64,000 nt of DNA from CAYNLK01 sp964398055 (GTDB lineage Bacteria; Chloroflexota; Anaerolineae; 4572-78; J111). This document shows positions 29,371 through 38,580 of the stretch, one piece after another. The position numbers and the translations under genes were made by a program. A model generated the notes under the pieces. The model did not search any database and was not told the DNA's origin. It was given only the letters and a program-made list of their open reading frames with translations. The first letter of the stretch is position 1, and every line of letters starts with the position of its first letter. Location: contig CAYNLK010000011.1 of the NCBI GenBank assembly GCA_964398055.1, positions 1 through 64,000 of the forward strand, read 5' to 3'.

Positions 29371-30514
29371 CGCCCGTACCGCCACCGATCACTTTCCCGG
29401 CATTGGCCGTTATGTCTTCAACCTGGCCCGGGCCGTGGCCCCCTTGCTAGAGCCACATGAGCAATTAACCCTGCTGGTCGATCCCACCTCCCCTTCGCCC
29501 TGGCATTTAGCCTCCCTGGCCAAAGCACAGACTCGGCTGGTGGAAATATCCGTTTCGCCCTTCTCGCTGCGGCAGCAGTGGCTTATTCCCCGTCTGTTAC
29601 GCCAACTCAAAGCCGACGTTTACCATAGCCCGTATTATCTCATGCCCTATCGCCTGTCCATTCCCACCCTGTTGACCGTTTATGACCTGATTCCGTTATG
29701 TTATCCCGATTTTTTCTCCTGGTCGACTCGACAAATCTTTAGATGGGCTACCGCTCTGGCCATCCATACGGCTACCCATATTACCACCATCTCTGAGGCT
29801 ACCCGTTCTGACCTGTTAACCTACTACCACCCCCACCCGACCAAGATAACCCCAGTCCACCTGGCCGCCGACCCTAATTTTTCGCCGCAACCGCCGGAGG
29901 TAGTAACGGTCCTGCGTGAACGGCTTAACCTGCCGGAACAATATATTTTATACATTGGTTCCAACAAACCCCACAAGAACCTGGTTCGACTAATCGAAGC
30001 CTGGGCCATCGTCAATACCCTGGCAGGTGCAGATGGTAAATCTGAAATCGTAAATCGTAAATCAAAAATCGTAAATCAAAAATTAGTTATCGCCGGCGTT
30101 TGGGACGCCCGTTATCCCCAAGCCAAGACCAGGGTCGAGGAGTTGGGCTTGGGCGCCTCGGTTCGATTTCTCGGCCCGGTAGCCGAGGCCGACCTGCCGG
30201 CCCTCTACAGCGACGCCGTCGCCTTTGTTTTCCCTTCCGAATATGAGGGTTTTGGCTTGCCGGTGCTGGAGGCGATGGCCTGCGGCGCGCCGGTGGTCTG
30301 TGCCAACACGTCCAGCCTGCCAGAAGTGGCTGGACCAGCGGCGTTGTATTTTGACCCGCTGAATGTAGCCGGTATAGCCGACACACTCAACAATCTTTTG
30401 GGTAATCCGGCCTTACAGGCTCAACTCCGACCGCAGGGTCTCCACCAGGCCGCCCAATTTTCGTGGGAACGCGCCGCGGCCCAAACCTTAGCCCTCTATC
30501 GAGAAATGATATGA
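29354..30514 (+). CDS. Family 4 glycosyltransferase, copy 3, with repeat-derived insert
   Basis: ATG at 29354 (MHIVLDARTATDHFPGIGRY) is chosen because it starts where homologues start; 35 upstream in-frame codons overlap copy 2. GT4 marks are LTVYDLIPLCYP, YIGSNKPHKNLVRLI and PSEYEGFGLPVLEAMACGAPV. Between NKPHKNL and VIAGVWD the frame contains about 19 extra residues (SEIVNRKSKIVNQK) encoded by CGTAAATC repeats, in a loop position that may tolerate insertion. The gene overlaps the next by four bases. Confidence 0.9.
   Translation: MHIVLDARTATDHFPGIGRYVFNLARAVAPLLEPHEQLTLLVDPTSPSPWHLASLAKAQTRLVEISVSPFSLRQQWLIPRLLRQLKADVYHSPYYLMPYRLSIPTLLTVYDLIPLCYPDFFSWSTRQIFRWATALAIHTATHITTISEATRSDLLTYYHPHPTKITPVHLAADPNFSPQPPEVVTVLRERLNLPEQYILYIGSNKPHKNLVRLIEAWAIVNTLAGADGKSEIVNRKSKIVNQKLVIAGVWDARYPQAKTRVEELGLGASVRFLGPVAEADLPALYSDAVAFVFPSEYEGFGLPVLEAMACGAPVVCANTSSLPEVAGPAALYFDPLNVAGIADTLNNLLGNPALQAQLRPQGLHQAAQFSWERAAAQTLALYREMI
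30031..30088 (+). repeat. In-frame CGTAAATC tandem repeat inside a GT4 gene
   Basis: Units such as AAATCGTAAATC recur about five times and are translated as GKSEIVNRKSKIVNQK without a stop. Repeats of similar style otherwise lie between genes in this window. Confidence 0.7.
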
Positions 30515-31617
30515 ACATCCTCCACCTTTACAAAGACTACTTCCCTGTCCTCGGCGGCATTGAAAACCATCTCAAAGTCGTCGCCGAAGCTCAGGCCGCG
30601 GCCGGTCATCGGGTGACCGCGCTGGTGTGTGATCCCGGTCCGCGCACTCTGGTTGAAACCCTGAACGGCGTGGAGATAATCAAGGCCGGACGCCTGACCA
30701 CGGCCGCCTCGATGCCGCTCAGTCTGGTCCAGCCCTGGCGCCTGGCTCGATCCCGGCCCGACGTGGTTCACATTCATTCCCCCTATCCCTTGGGTGAAGC
30801 GGCCAACTGGTTAATAGGCCGGGCTAAGGCCACCGTCATCACCTACCATTCCGACATCGTCCGGCAGCGCACCCTGCTGCGGTTCTATGGTCCTCTGCTG
30901 CGTCGAGTTTTGCAGGCGGCTGACCGGATCATCGCTACCAGCCCGCGTTACATTGAGTCATCACCCTGGCTCCACCCTGTCCGGGAAAAGTGCCGGGTGG
31001 TCCCGTTGGGGGTTGATCCGGCCCGTTTCAGCCCGGCGGCTCGAGCTCAGACCGCCCCTCTGAATCTTCTCTTCGTCGGCCGCTTGCGTTACTATAAGGG
31101 TGTTGACACCCTGTTAAAGGCCTTGCCGCTAGTGCCGGAAACCCGGTTGACAATTGTGGGCACCGGGCCGATGCAAACCGAATGGGATCACCTGTCCCAC
31201 GACCTGGGCCTGGCAGATCGGGTGACCTTTGCCGGCGAGATTGACGACGCCCACCTGCCGGATTGGTATCGCCAGGCGGACCTATTTGTGCTGCCGGCCA
31301 ATGCTCGCTCCGAAGCCTTTGGCATGGTGCTGCTGGAAGCGATGGCCTCCGGCTTGCCCTGCATCACCACCGAATTGGGTACCGGCACCTCCTGGATTGT
31401 GCAGGATGGCGTGACCGGTCTGGTGGTCCCCCCGGCCGATCCGCCGGCCCTGACCCAGGCCATCAATACCCTGGTCCACAATGAATCGCTGCGCCGGCAG
31501 ATGGGCCAGGCCGCGCTGGTTCGCGTCAAGACGGAATTTTCTCAAGAGATAATGGTTAATAAAATTATGCAACTGTATCAAGAGTTGCTAGAATCAGTAG
31601 CGTTAAAGAGAAGATGA
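30511..31617 (+). CDS. Family 4 glycosyltransferase, copy 4 (WbaZ/PimB-like)
   Basis: The ATG at 30511 overlaps the preceding stop (ATGA). The 368-residue protein belongs to a different GT4 subgroup from copies 1-3: it opens NILHLYKDYFPVLGGIENHL, has VVHIHSPYPLGEAANWL, FVGRLRYYKGVDTLLKAL and ARSEAFGMVLLEAMASGLP. Mannosyltransferases are frequent in this subgroup. It ends the tight gene chain that began at 16214. Confidence 0.9.
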   Translation: MNILHLYKDYFPVLGGIENHLKVVAEAQAAAGHRVTALVCDPGPRTLVETLNGVEIIKAGRLTTAASMPLSLVQPWRLARSRPDVVHIHSPYPLGEAANWLIGRAKATVITYHSDIVRQRTLLRFYGPLLRRVLQAADRIIATSPRYIESSPWLHPVREKCRVVPLGVDPARFSPAARAQTAPLNLLFVGRLRYYKGVDTLLKALPLVPETRLTIVGTGPMQTEWDHLSHDLGLADRVTFAGEIDDAHLPDWYRQADLFVLPANARSEAFGMVLLEAMASGLPCITTELGTGTSWIVQDGVTGLVVPPADPPALTQAINTLVHNESLRRQMGQAALVRVKTEFSQEIMVNKIMQLYQELLESVALKRR

Positions 31618-31641
31618 GGTCAATCCACCCGTTTGCCCAAA

Positions 31642-31726
31642 TTTTTAGGTGACCGGCCCTTACAGTATTGGAGTCGAGGCTTTAGCCGGTCAAAATCAGG
31701 TGAAGCCCGGCTAAAGCCTCGACTCC
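31642..31726. repeat. Dispersed repeat word plus perfect 20-bp hairpin
   Basis: TTTTTAGGTGACCGGCCCT (31642-31660) is shared exactly with 37991-38009. It is followed by GGAGTCGAGGCTTTAGCCGG (31670-31689), which pairs without mismatch with 31707-31726 across a 17-base loop. There is no T-run, so a factor-independent terminator is doubtful. A mobile palindromic repeat or a transcript-end structure is more likely. The rest of the 228-base gap has only the vapBC promoter. Confidence 0.7.
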
Positions 31727-31775
31727 TGAAATCGAATCGGGCTTTGAACATGTTCTGCCTAATTCATTAACCGGC

Positions 31776-31829
31776 TTGACGCTGGTAAAAGTAAATGTTA
31801 TCATAATAAAAAACAGTGATGTTATGATG
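31776..31829 (+). promoter_or_regulatory. Promoter and operator of the vapBC pair
   Basis: TTGACG (31776-31781), 17 bases and TATCAT (31799-31804) form a good promoter. An inverted repeat TATCATAA (31799-31806) / TTATGATG (31822-31829) overlaps the -10 and is a plausible site for autorepression by the ribbon-helix-helix antitoxin. Confidence 0.6.
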
Positions 31830-31845
31830 TGATTAAAGGTAAAAT

Positions 31846-32097
31846 ATGATCCGGACTCAGATTCAACTAACCGAAAAGCAAACTCAGTTGCTTAAAGAAT
31901 TGGCCAGCCAGGAAAATGTATCTATGGCCGAGTTAATTCGCCAGGCGGTGGATTATTGGCTGCAATCAGTCAAGCCGCTGACTCGAGCCGAGCAACGTCG
32001 GCGGGCCCTGGAAATAGTGGGCCAGTTTCGTTCTGGCCAAACAGACATTTCCGAACGTCACGATGAGTATCTGGTAGAGGCATATAGTCAATGGTAG
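31846..32097 (+). CDS. vapB: Ribbon-helix-helix antitoxin
   Basis: The 83-residue protein opens with a RHH fold (MIRTQIQLTEKQTQLLKELA, then VSMAELIRQAVDYWL). The C-terminal tail (ISERHDEYLVEAY) should wrap the toxin. It overlaps the PIN-domain gene by seven bases, the standard arrangement. It would neutralise the toxin and repress its own promoter. Confidence 0.88.
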   Translation: MIRTQIQLTEKQTQLLKELASQENVSMAELIRQAVDYWLQSVKPLTRAEQRRRALEIVGQFRSGQTDISERHDEYLVEAYSQW

Positions 32098-32495
32098 TCT
32101 TTATAGATACTTCTGCCTTCTATGCCTTACTTGATGCCGATGACCGTAACCACCACCGGGCTAAACAAATTTGGCTGGAATTGCTCAACCGGCCGGTTGA
32201 TTTTGTTTGCTCAAACTACATTCTTGTGGAAAGTATAGCCCTGATTCAACGACGTCTGGGCATCGTGGCAGTCCGGCGCTTCCAGGAAGAAATGATGCCA
32301 ATTATTCAGATAAAATGGATTGAAGCTGAGCTGCATAACACAAGTATAAGCGCCTTGTTAGCCACTGATCGACGGCAGTTAAGCCTGGTCGATTGCGCCA
32401 GCTTTGAGGTAATGCGCCGGTTGGGGATTCGGACCGTCTTTGCCTTCGATGATCATTTTATTGAACAGGGCTTTACCTGTTTACCGGCCCGATGA
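32091..32495 (+). CDS. vapC: PIN-domain ribonuclease toxin
   Basis: The 134-residue PIN protein has the acidic residues in VVFIDTSAFYALLD, the Glu of YILVESIAL, and the later Asp of LSLVDCASFEVM and AFDDHF. VapC toxins cut tRNA or rRNA under stress. The pair lies inside the polysaccharide locus, between the last glycosyltransferase and the ligase gene, and may help retain the region. Confidence 0.9.
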   Translation: MVVFIDTSAFYALLDADDRNHHRAKQIWLELLNRPVDFVCSNYILVESIALIQRRLGIVAVRRFQEEMMPIIQIKWIEAELHNTSISALLATDRRQLSLVDCASFEVMRRLGIRTVFAFDDHFIEQGFTCLPAR

Positions 32496-32511
32496 GTGTG
32501 GAGTAGCACAA

Positions 32512-32709
32512 ATGCCCTTTGATACCTCGGTCCTGGACGAAGCTCTCGCCCAACGTTGCCGCCAAAACGAGCTGCTCCACCAGGCCCTTTTGGCCCGCGT
32601 TTTGCAATTATTAGACGAGGTGGGGCCGGGTTACGGGATTCAACAAGCCTATCTGTTTGGCTCATTGGTTAGGCCAGGCCGTTTTCATGCTAATGAGGAA
32701 TCGACATGA
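32512..32709 (+). pseudogene. Truncated nucleotidyltransferase (MNT-like) stump
   Basis: The 65-codon frame reads as the start of a minimal nucleotidyltransferase: a helical N-terminus and YLFGSLVRPGRFHA. It breaks off immediately before the expected S-D-I-D catalytic motif and ends NEEST-stop. Its last bases overlap the ATG of the ligase gene (TGA at 32707-32709, ATG at 32706). A deletion has apparently joined the stump to the next gene. It may still be translated and supply translational coupling. Confidence 0.65.
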
Positions 32710-35700
32710 AAACCAAACTCTCCGTTTTCGCCGAAAAAATCATCGAGGCCGGCTGGCTGGTCGCTATGGTGGTCGTGCCGCTCTTCTTTAATATTTACTC
32801 GGCCCGGACCTTTGAACCGGACAAAATCACCTTGCTGCGCTCGGTCGTCAGCGTCATGATTGTGGCCTGGTTGATCAGCCTCAATGAGCAGAGTCGCGAC
32901 AAATCTGGCGAAGCCCCGATTCCTTTTGGCCAGCGGTTGCGGCGCTGGTTAAAATTGCCCCTGTTTTTGCCCACCCTGCTGTTGGTGCTGGTCTACATTA
33001 TCAGTACCATTTTCTCGCTGTCGCCGGCAGTCAGTTTATGGGGTTCATACCAGCGCCTCCAGGGGACCTACTCGACTCTGTCCTACATCGTCATTTTTGC
33101 CCTGATGGCCGGCCATCTCCGCACCCGGCAGCAGGTGGACCGCCTGGTTAGCACCATCATCATTAGCAGTATCCCGATCAGCCTGTACGGGATTGTGCAG
33201 CGATATGGCCTGGATCCTCTACCCTGGGCCGGCGACGTCACGACCCGGGTGGCGGCCAATATGGGCAATGCCATCTTTGTGGCCTCTTACCTGATCATGG
33301 TCGTGCCCTTAACCTTGAGCCGCCTGATCGAATCGATGGCGGCCATTCTCAAAGAGGAAGACGCCTCCTGGGGCCACACCGTCCTGTCGGCGGTTTACAT
33401 CTTTGCCCTGGCTGTTCAACTGCTGACGATTGTTTTCAGCCAGAGTCGCGGGCCGATGTTGGGGCTGATGGCGGCCTTTTTTGTGATGGGCTTGCTGACC
33501 GTGCTCATGCTGCGGCAGTTTCAGCCTGATCGATCCCGCCTGTCTCTCACCGAGTTGGCCCGTGGCTTTGTGTTCATTGGGCCGCTCGTTCTGGCTGCGG
33601 CTCTCTGCGGGGCAATCGGTTATCTGGTCGGTTGGGGACTTGAAAAGTTGCTGTTGGCTTTGAACTACGAAGTTGGAACCGTGCCGCTAATTGGGGCTGC
33701 TCTGGGTGGGTTGCTGGGCTTTTTTGGACTATATATCTATATGGCCTCCGCCCAAAAAGGTTGGCGCTGGCTCTGGGTGAGCTGGTTTAGCCTGGGCGTG
33801 TTGGGCATTGGCCTGGCCCTGATATTGAATCTGCGCGATACCGGCCTGGATCCGCTGCTAGACCCTGTCCGTGGACTCCCGGTATTAGACCGCCTGTCGC
33901 AGGTAACCGGCACCGAGTCCGGCACGGGCAAAGTCCGGGTTTTGATTTGGGACGCGGCCATGAAACTGGTCGCGCCGCATGAGCCGTTGGGTATTGCCGG
34001 GGATGAGGTAGTCCCACCGGATAAATTCAATCTGCTTAGACCGTTGATCGGTTACGGGCCGGAAGCGATGTTTAATGCCTTTGCTTACGTCTATCCAGCC
34101 GATCTGGCCCATGTTGAGGCGCGTGGTAGTTCGGCCGACCGCTCCCACAACGAAACGATGGATAGCCTGGTCATCACCGGTCTGGCCGGTTTTCTGGCCT
34201 TTTATTTCATGATGGTTAGCCTGTTCTACTACGGTTTGCGCTGGCTGGGTTGGGCGCCGGATAAAGCCGCCAGGCGACGGCTCGTTATTTGGCTGATTTT
34301 GGGTGGCCTGGGCGGGGCCATTTTGGCTTATGTTGACGCCGGCGGCCTTACCTTTGTACCGCTGGGCTTGCCGGTGGGTGTTGTAGCCGGGTTGATCGTT
34401 CACCTGGTCTGGCAGGGCCTGGTGGGGTTGCCCAACGGGTCGGGGGCTACTGCCGCCGCCGTCGAAGCACCGGCTGCGCCGGAAAACGCCGCTCTACCCG
34501 AACCTGGCGCCGGTCTGATCCCGGCTGAATATCATCTGCTCCTGATTGGTTTGCTGGGCGCCATCATCGGACACTTCATCGAGGTCCACTTCGTTTTCTC
34601 GATTGCCGCCACCTATACCTATTTCTGGAGCTACGCCGGTTTACTGGTAGCCCTGGCGATGATGAGCCGGCCGGCCATGGCCTTCGCCCAGAAGGGTCAA
34701 CCGGTTGGGGCAGCCGCGGCGACTGAGGTTGGAGCCGGCTCTTCTCTGCAAGCCGTGGTTGAGGCCGCCCCTGACGCTGAAGGGCCTGAATTTCTGGAAA
34801 AAGGCCGCCGGCGGGCCAGGAAAGGAAAGGGGCGTCAGGTTGCCCGGAAGAAGAAGGGGGCTGCCGCGACCGCTTCCCCGGCGACCGGAGTCAGAGACGA
34901 CAGTTGGGAAGTCTGGGTCGGCGGTCAAGGTTTTGCCATGGCCATCATTCTGATTATTTTGACCTTTGACTTCATTACACCTCGCTTTCAATTTCAATTT
35001 GGCGATAAAAACAGCATGAGTCTGCTGTGGATGTTTGTGATCACCTACCTGGTGGGGCTGGCCATTACCGTGTCGGAAGTGGCTATCTATCGCCACCGGT
35101 GGGGTGGTGGTCAAGTTGCCTGGTGGCGAGCCGTTATGCTCTTTGTGGTCGCCTCCTTCAGCTACTTTTTCTTCTACAATCTGGCCCACCGCATGCAGTT
35201 TAACCGGCAAATTACGGTCCTCTCCCTGGATGACGTGATCAGGGCCGCAGATGTACTGGCTTATGGCCTGGTTACCTTTTACATCTTTTTGCTGTTGCTG
35301 ATGATGTTGTTGGCCCTGACCCTGGCCTGGCGCCAGATGGTTCGACTACCGCTCTGGCGGGCTGATCTGATCAATGTGCTGCTTTACCCCGTCTTGATCC
35401 TGGCAATGGTAACGGTGGTCTGGTTCAAGAATATCAATGTGGTCCGGGCGGATATCTACCTGAAGGAGGGCGACCGGTATCGCAACAGTGGGCAGTGGCA
35501 ACAGGCTATCGCTCTGCACCAAAAAGCCAGCGCCATCGACGCCGATGAGGATTTCTATTACCTGATGCTGGCCCTGGATTACCAGTTGATGGCTCAGGAT
35601 CAAAACCTCAACCCGGCCCAACGGCAGTTGGCCTGGCAGGAGGGTGAGCGCATCGCCCTGGAGGCCCGGCGGGTCAATCCTTACAACCCCGATAACACCG

Positions 35701-36590
35701 GTAATATGGGCCGCTATTACTTTACCTTAAGCCAGGCTGCTAACCGGGAACGGCTGGGGGAGGCGCTGGACTATTTTCGAAAAGCCATCACGCTGGCCCC
35801 ATCGAATGTGGTCTATCACAACCTGCTGGCCCAAACTCACTACATCTTGCAGGATTACCAGGCTGCCGTTGACCGGCTGCAAACCTCAGTCTCGATTGAT
35901 GCTCAGTATGCCCCCACCTGGTTGCTGCTGGGCGACACCTATGCGGCTATGGGTAACGTTGACGCGGCCCTGGAAGCGCACCGCCAATCCATGACCCTGG
36001 GCAACGACTTCTTTGATCAATTCCTTGATCAGCGGCTCAACTTCTATATCTCGGCTGGGCGCTTAGCAGAGCTGATCGCCGCCATCCAACAAATCGCCCA
36101 GGCCAGAGCTACCGACCCCACCCTCCCCTGGGCCATCGGCCACGCCTATAATCTGAGTGGTCAACCGGAGCAGGCCGTTCGTTATTTCGAACAGGCCCGG
36201 GCGTCAGGCGACGGCTCGGACCGGCTGACCCGGGCCCTGGCCAACACCTACCTGGCCCTGGAGAACTTTGACCAGGCTTTGCCCAATTACCTACGCCTGT
36301 TGGAATTCAATCCCAATGATGCTGAAGCCCATAGCGCCTTAGCCTTCATTTATGCCCGCCAGGGTCGCCTGGCTGAAGCCGTTCAAGAAAATCAGATCGT
36401 CCTGCAACTGCTGCCCAATGATTACGACAGCCTCAAGAATCTGGCCATTCTTTACCAGCAGCAAGGGCAGTGGCAAGAGGCGCTAGCCGCGGCCCGGCAG
36501 GCTCAGGCTGTGGCCCCGGAGTCAGAACAGCCCAATTGGCAGCAGTTCATCGCTGACCTTGAGCAACAAATTGCTGCGACCGGCCAATAG
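32706..36590 (+). CDS. O-antigen ligase/polymerase-like membrane protein with TPR domain
   Basis: The 1294-residue protein has three parts. Residues about 1-670 hold a dozen or more membrane segments, with a large external loop containing GYGPEAMFNAFAYVYP and SHNETMDSLVITGLAGF, as in the Wzy_C/WaaL superfamily. Residues about 675-730 are a charged, basic linker (RRRARKGKG). Another membrane block follows to about 915, and then about 370 residues of TPR-like helical repeats (LLGDTYAAMGNVDAALEAH, LANTYLALENFDQALPNYL). It should polymerise or attach the polysaccharide on the outer face, with the TPRs as a docking surface. GAGG precedes the ATG, within the nucleotidyltransferase stump. Confidence 0.85.
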   Translation: MKTKLSVFAEKIIEAGWLVAMVVVPLFFNIYSARTFEPDKITLLRSVVSVMIVAWLISLNEQSRDKSGEAPIPFGQRLRRWLKLPLFLPTLLLVLVYIISTIFSLSPAVSLWGSYQRLQGTYSTLSYIVIFALMAGHLRTRQQVDRLVSTIIISSIPISLYGIVQRYGLDPLPWAGDVTTRVAANMGNAIFVASYLIMVVPLTLSRLIESMAAILKEEDASWGHTVLSAVYIFALAVQLLTIVFSQSRGPMLGLMAAFFVMGLLTVLMLRQFQPDRSRLSLTELARGFVFIGPLVLAAALCGAIGYLVGWGLEKLLLALNYEVGTVPLIGAALGGLLGFFGLYIYMASAQKGWRWLWVSWFSLGVLGIGLALILNLRDTGLDPLLDPVRGLPVLDRLSQVTGTESGTGKVRVLIWDAAMKLVAPHEPLGIAGDEVVPPDKFNLLRPLIGYGPEAMFNAFAYVYPADLAHVEARGSSADRSHNETMDSLVITGLAGFLAFYFMMVSLFYYGLRWLGWAPDKAARRRLVIWLILGGLGGAILAYVDAGGLTFVPLGLPVGVVAGLIVHLVWQGLVGLPNGSGATAAAVEAPAAPENAALPEPGAGLIPAEYHLLLIGLLGAIIGHFIEVHFVFSIAATYTYFWSYAGLLVALAMMSRPAMAFAQKGQPVGAAAATEVGAGSSLQAVVEAAPDAEGPEFLEKGRRRARKGKGRQVARKKKGAAATASPATGVRDDSWEVWVGGQGFAMAIILIILTFDFITPRFQFQFGDKNSMSLLWMFVITYLVGLAITVSEVAIYRHRWGGGQVAWWRAVMLFVVASFSYFFFYNLAHRMQFNRQITVLSLDDVIRAADVLAYGLVTFYIFLLLLMMLLALTLAWRQMVRLPLWRADLINVLLYPVLILAMVTVVWFKNINVVRADIYLKEGDRYRNSGQWQQAIALHQKASAIDADEDFYYLMLALDYQLMAQDQNLNPAQRQLAWQEGERIALEARRVNPYNPDNTGNMGRYYFTLSQAANRERLGEALDYFRKAITLAPSNVVYHNLLAQTHYILQDYQAAVDRLQTSVSIDAQYAPTWLLLGDTYAAMGNVDAALEAHRQSMTLGNDFFDQFLDQRLNFYISAGRLAELIAAIQQIAQARATDPTLPWAIGHAYNLSGQPEQAVRYFEQARASGDGSDRLTRALANTYLALENFDQALPNYLRLLEFNPNDAEAHSALAFIYARQGRLAEAVQENQIVLQLLPNDYDSLKNLAILYQQQGQWQEALAAARQAQAVAPESEQPNWQQFIADLEQQIAATGQ

Positions 36591-36636
36591 TTTTTGAAAT
36601 TACATTTGCCTGGTCTACCGGAGGTTTAATCCCAAA

Positions 36637-38001
36637 ATGTACCAGCAACTTCTGACCAAAATCGAGCGCCAATCGGCTAAAGTGGGGGTCATCGGTCTGG
36701 GTTATGTGGGCCTGCCCCTGGCTGTTGGGATGGCCAAGAACGGCTTCACCGTTGTTGGCCTCGACGTCAGCCCGTCCAAGGTTGAGACCACCAATCAGGG
36801 CGTCAGTCTCATCCCGGATGTGCCTTCGGCCGAGCTGGCGCCGCTGGTCAAGGCCGGGCAGCTGGTCGCCACGACCGATTACGACGCGCTCAAAGGGACT
36901 GACGTCATTTTTATCTGCGTCCCCACGCCCTTTGACTCAATGAAAGCGCCCGACCTGACCTTCGTCCGGCAGGCTTCGGAGGGCATTGCCCCCCGCTTGC
37001 AGCCGGGCCAACTCATTGTGTTGCAAAGCACCACCTACCCCGGTACCACCGAGGAAATTGTCCAACCTATCCTTGAAGAAACCGGCCTGGTGGCCGGCCA
37101 GGATTTCTTCCTGGCCTTCTCGCCGGAGCGGATCGACCCCGGCCGCCAGGATTTTACCGTCGAGAACACCCCCAAAGTGGTCGGCGGCATCGATCAACCA
37201 TCCGCCGAGTTGACAGCCAGACTCTTTGCCAAGCTCACGCCCCAGATTCATATCGTCTCCTCGCCGCGGGCCGCCGAAATGACCAAGCTGCTGGAGAATA
37301 TTTTTCGCAGCGTCAATATTGCCCTGGTCAATGAGTTGGCGCTGCTGTCGGAGCGGATGGGCATTGATTTTTGGGAGGTCATCGAAGCGGCCAAGACCAA
37401 ACCCTTTGGCTTCATGCCCTTCTATCCCGGCGCCGGCGTTGGCGGCCATTGTATTCCAGTTGACCCCTACTACCTGTCCTGGAAAGCCCGCGCCTATGAT
37501 TTTTATACCCGCTTCATCGAGTTGGCCGCCGAAGTCAACGGTGATATGCCCTATCACACGGTCAACCTTATCCAACAGGGGCTGAACCGCTTTGGTAAGA
37601 ATTTGCGCGGGGCCAATATCCTCGTCCTGGGCGTCGCCTTCAAGCCGGATATTGACGACGCCCGCAACTCCCCGGCGGAACGGGTAATCGAGCTGCTGCT
37701 CAAGGAAGGCGCCCAGGTCTCCTATCACGACCCTTTTGCGCCCCATTTCCGGGTCGGCGGCGATGTGGTGCTCAAAGAGATGATTCAGCTTGAAAGCGTG
37801 CCCTTGACCGTCTCGCTGTTGGCCCAGGCGGACTGCTGTGTGATTGTGACCGGCCATCGCCAGATCGATTATGACTGGGTGGTGCGCGAGAGCCTGCTGG
37901 TGGTCGATGCGCCCAACGCCACCCGCGCCGTAACCCAGGGCCGCGATAAGATTATCCGGCTGGGCGCGCCGAACCAGCCCCAAACGCCACTTTTTAGGTG
38001 A
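36637..38001 (+). CDS. UDP-HexNAc 6-dehydrogenase (WbpA/WecC type)
   Basis: The 454-residue NAD-dependent dehydrogenase has VGVIGLGYVGLPLAVGMAKNG at the N-terminus, VFAFSPERIDPG-like (LAFSPERIDPGRQD), the catalytic Cys in GVGGHCIPVDPYYLSWKA, and GVAFKPDIDDARNSPAERV. The Cys context and KPDIDD pattern fit UDP-N-acetyl-glucosamine or -mannosamine 6-dehydrogenases better than UDP-glucose dehydrogenase. It provides a uronic-acid sugar for the polysaccharide. GGAGG precedes the ATG. Confidence 0.9.
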   Translation: MYQQLLTKIERQSAKVGVIGLGYVGLPLAVGMAKNGFTVVGLDVSPSKVETTNQGVSLIPDVPSAELAPLVKAGQLVATTDYDALKGTDVIFICVPTPFDSMKAPDLTFVRQASEGIAPRLQPGQLIVLQSTTYPGTTEEIVQPILEETGLVAGQDFFLAFSPERIDPGRQDFTVENTPKVVGGIDQPSAELTARLFAKLTPQIHIVSSPRAAEMTKLLENIFRSVNIALVNELALLSERMGIDFWEVIEAAKTKPFGFMPFYPGAGVGGHCIPVDPYYLSWKARAYDFYTRFIELAAEVNGDMPYHTVNLIQQGLNRFGKNLRGANILVLGVAFKPDIDDARNSPAERVIELLLKEGAQVSYHDPFAPHFRVGGDVVLKEMIQLESVPLTVSLLAQADCCVIVTGHRQIDYDWVVRESLLVVDAPNATRAVTQGRDKIIRLGAPNQPQTPLFR

Positions 38002-38009
38002 CCGGCCCT
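37991..38009 (+). repeat. Dispersed 19-base repeat at the gene end
   Basis: TTTTTAGGTGACCGGCCCT is an exact copy of 31642-31660 and contains the stop codon of the dehydrogenase. It shares its core (GTGACCGG) with the hairpins at 7541, 51119 and 55637. Confidence 0.75.
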
Positions 38010-38019
38010 GACCGCTCGT

Positions 38020-38047
38020 TTGCCTTACGGCCGCCACGTGATACAAT
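38020..38047 (+). promoter_or_regulatory. Probable promoter for the cyclophilin gene
   Basis: TTGCCT (38020-38025), 16 bases and TACAAT (38042-38047) lie 41 bases before the GTG start. GGAGAG is the ribosome-binding site. Confidence 0.5.
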
Positions 38048-38088
38048 CCTATCTGCTAATGAAATAATTCAAATTCAAGGAGAGCATT

Positions 38089-38571
38089 GTGCCAAAACAA
38101 TACAACAGTTATCCACAGATGGTGATCGATCCGGCCAAAAGTTACCAGGCCACCATCAAAACCGACCAGGGGGACATTCAGTTCGACCTGTTCGCCGCGG
38201 CGGCCCCCAAAACAGTTAACAACTTTGTCTTTTTAGCCCGTGACAAATTCTACAATGGGCTGACTTTCCATCGCGTCATTGACGGCTTTGTCTCCCAGGG
38301 CGGCTGTCCCAACGGCGACGGTCGTGGCGGGCCAGGCTACCGTTTTGAAGACGAAACGGTCGGCAATCCCCACAAACACGAAACAGGCAGTTTGAGCATG
38401 GCCAACGCCGGACCCAATACCAACGGCTCGCAGTTCTTCATTTGCCACGCCCCCCAACCCCACCTCAACGGCAAACACACCGTTTTTGGTAAAGTGACCA
38501 GCGGTCAGGATGTCGTAACGTCGTTGAGCAACGGCAGTGTGATGACAGAGGTCGTTATCACCGAGGAGTAA
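38089..38571 (+). CDS. Cyclophilin-type peptidyl-prolyl cis-trans isomerase
   Basis: The 160-residue protein starts with GTG after AAGGAGAG. Cyclophilin landmarks are NNFVFLARDKFYNGLTFHRVI, the catalytic Arg in FHRV, and SMANAGPNTNGSQFFICHA. No signal peptide is seen, so it is cytoplasmic. It speeds proline isomerisation during folding. It separates the polysaccharide locus from the Met/Hdr cluster. Confidence 0.95.
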   Translation: MPKQYNSYPQMVIDPAKSYQATIKTDQGDIQFDLFAAAAPKTVNNFVFLARDKFYNGLTFHRVIDGFVSQGGCPNGDGRGGPGYRFEDETVGNPHKHETGSLSMANAGPNTNGSQFFICHAPQPHLNGKHTVFGKVTSGQDVVTSLSNGSVMTEVVITEE

Positions 38572-38580
38572 CTCCCCAAA

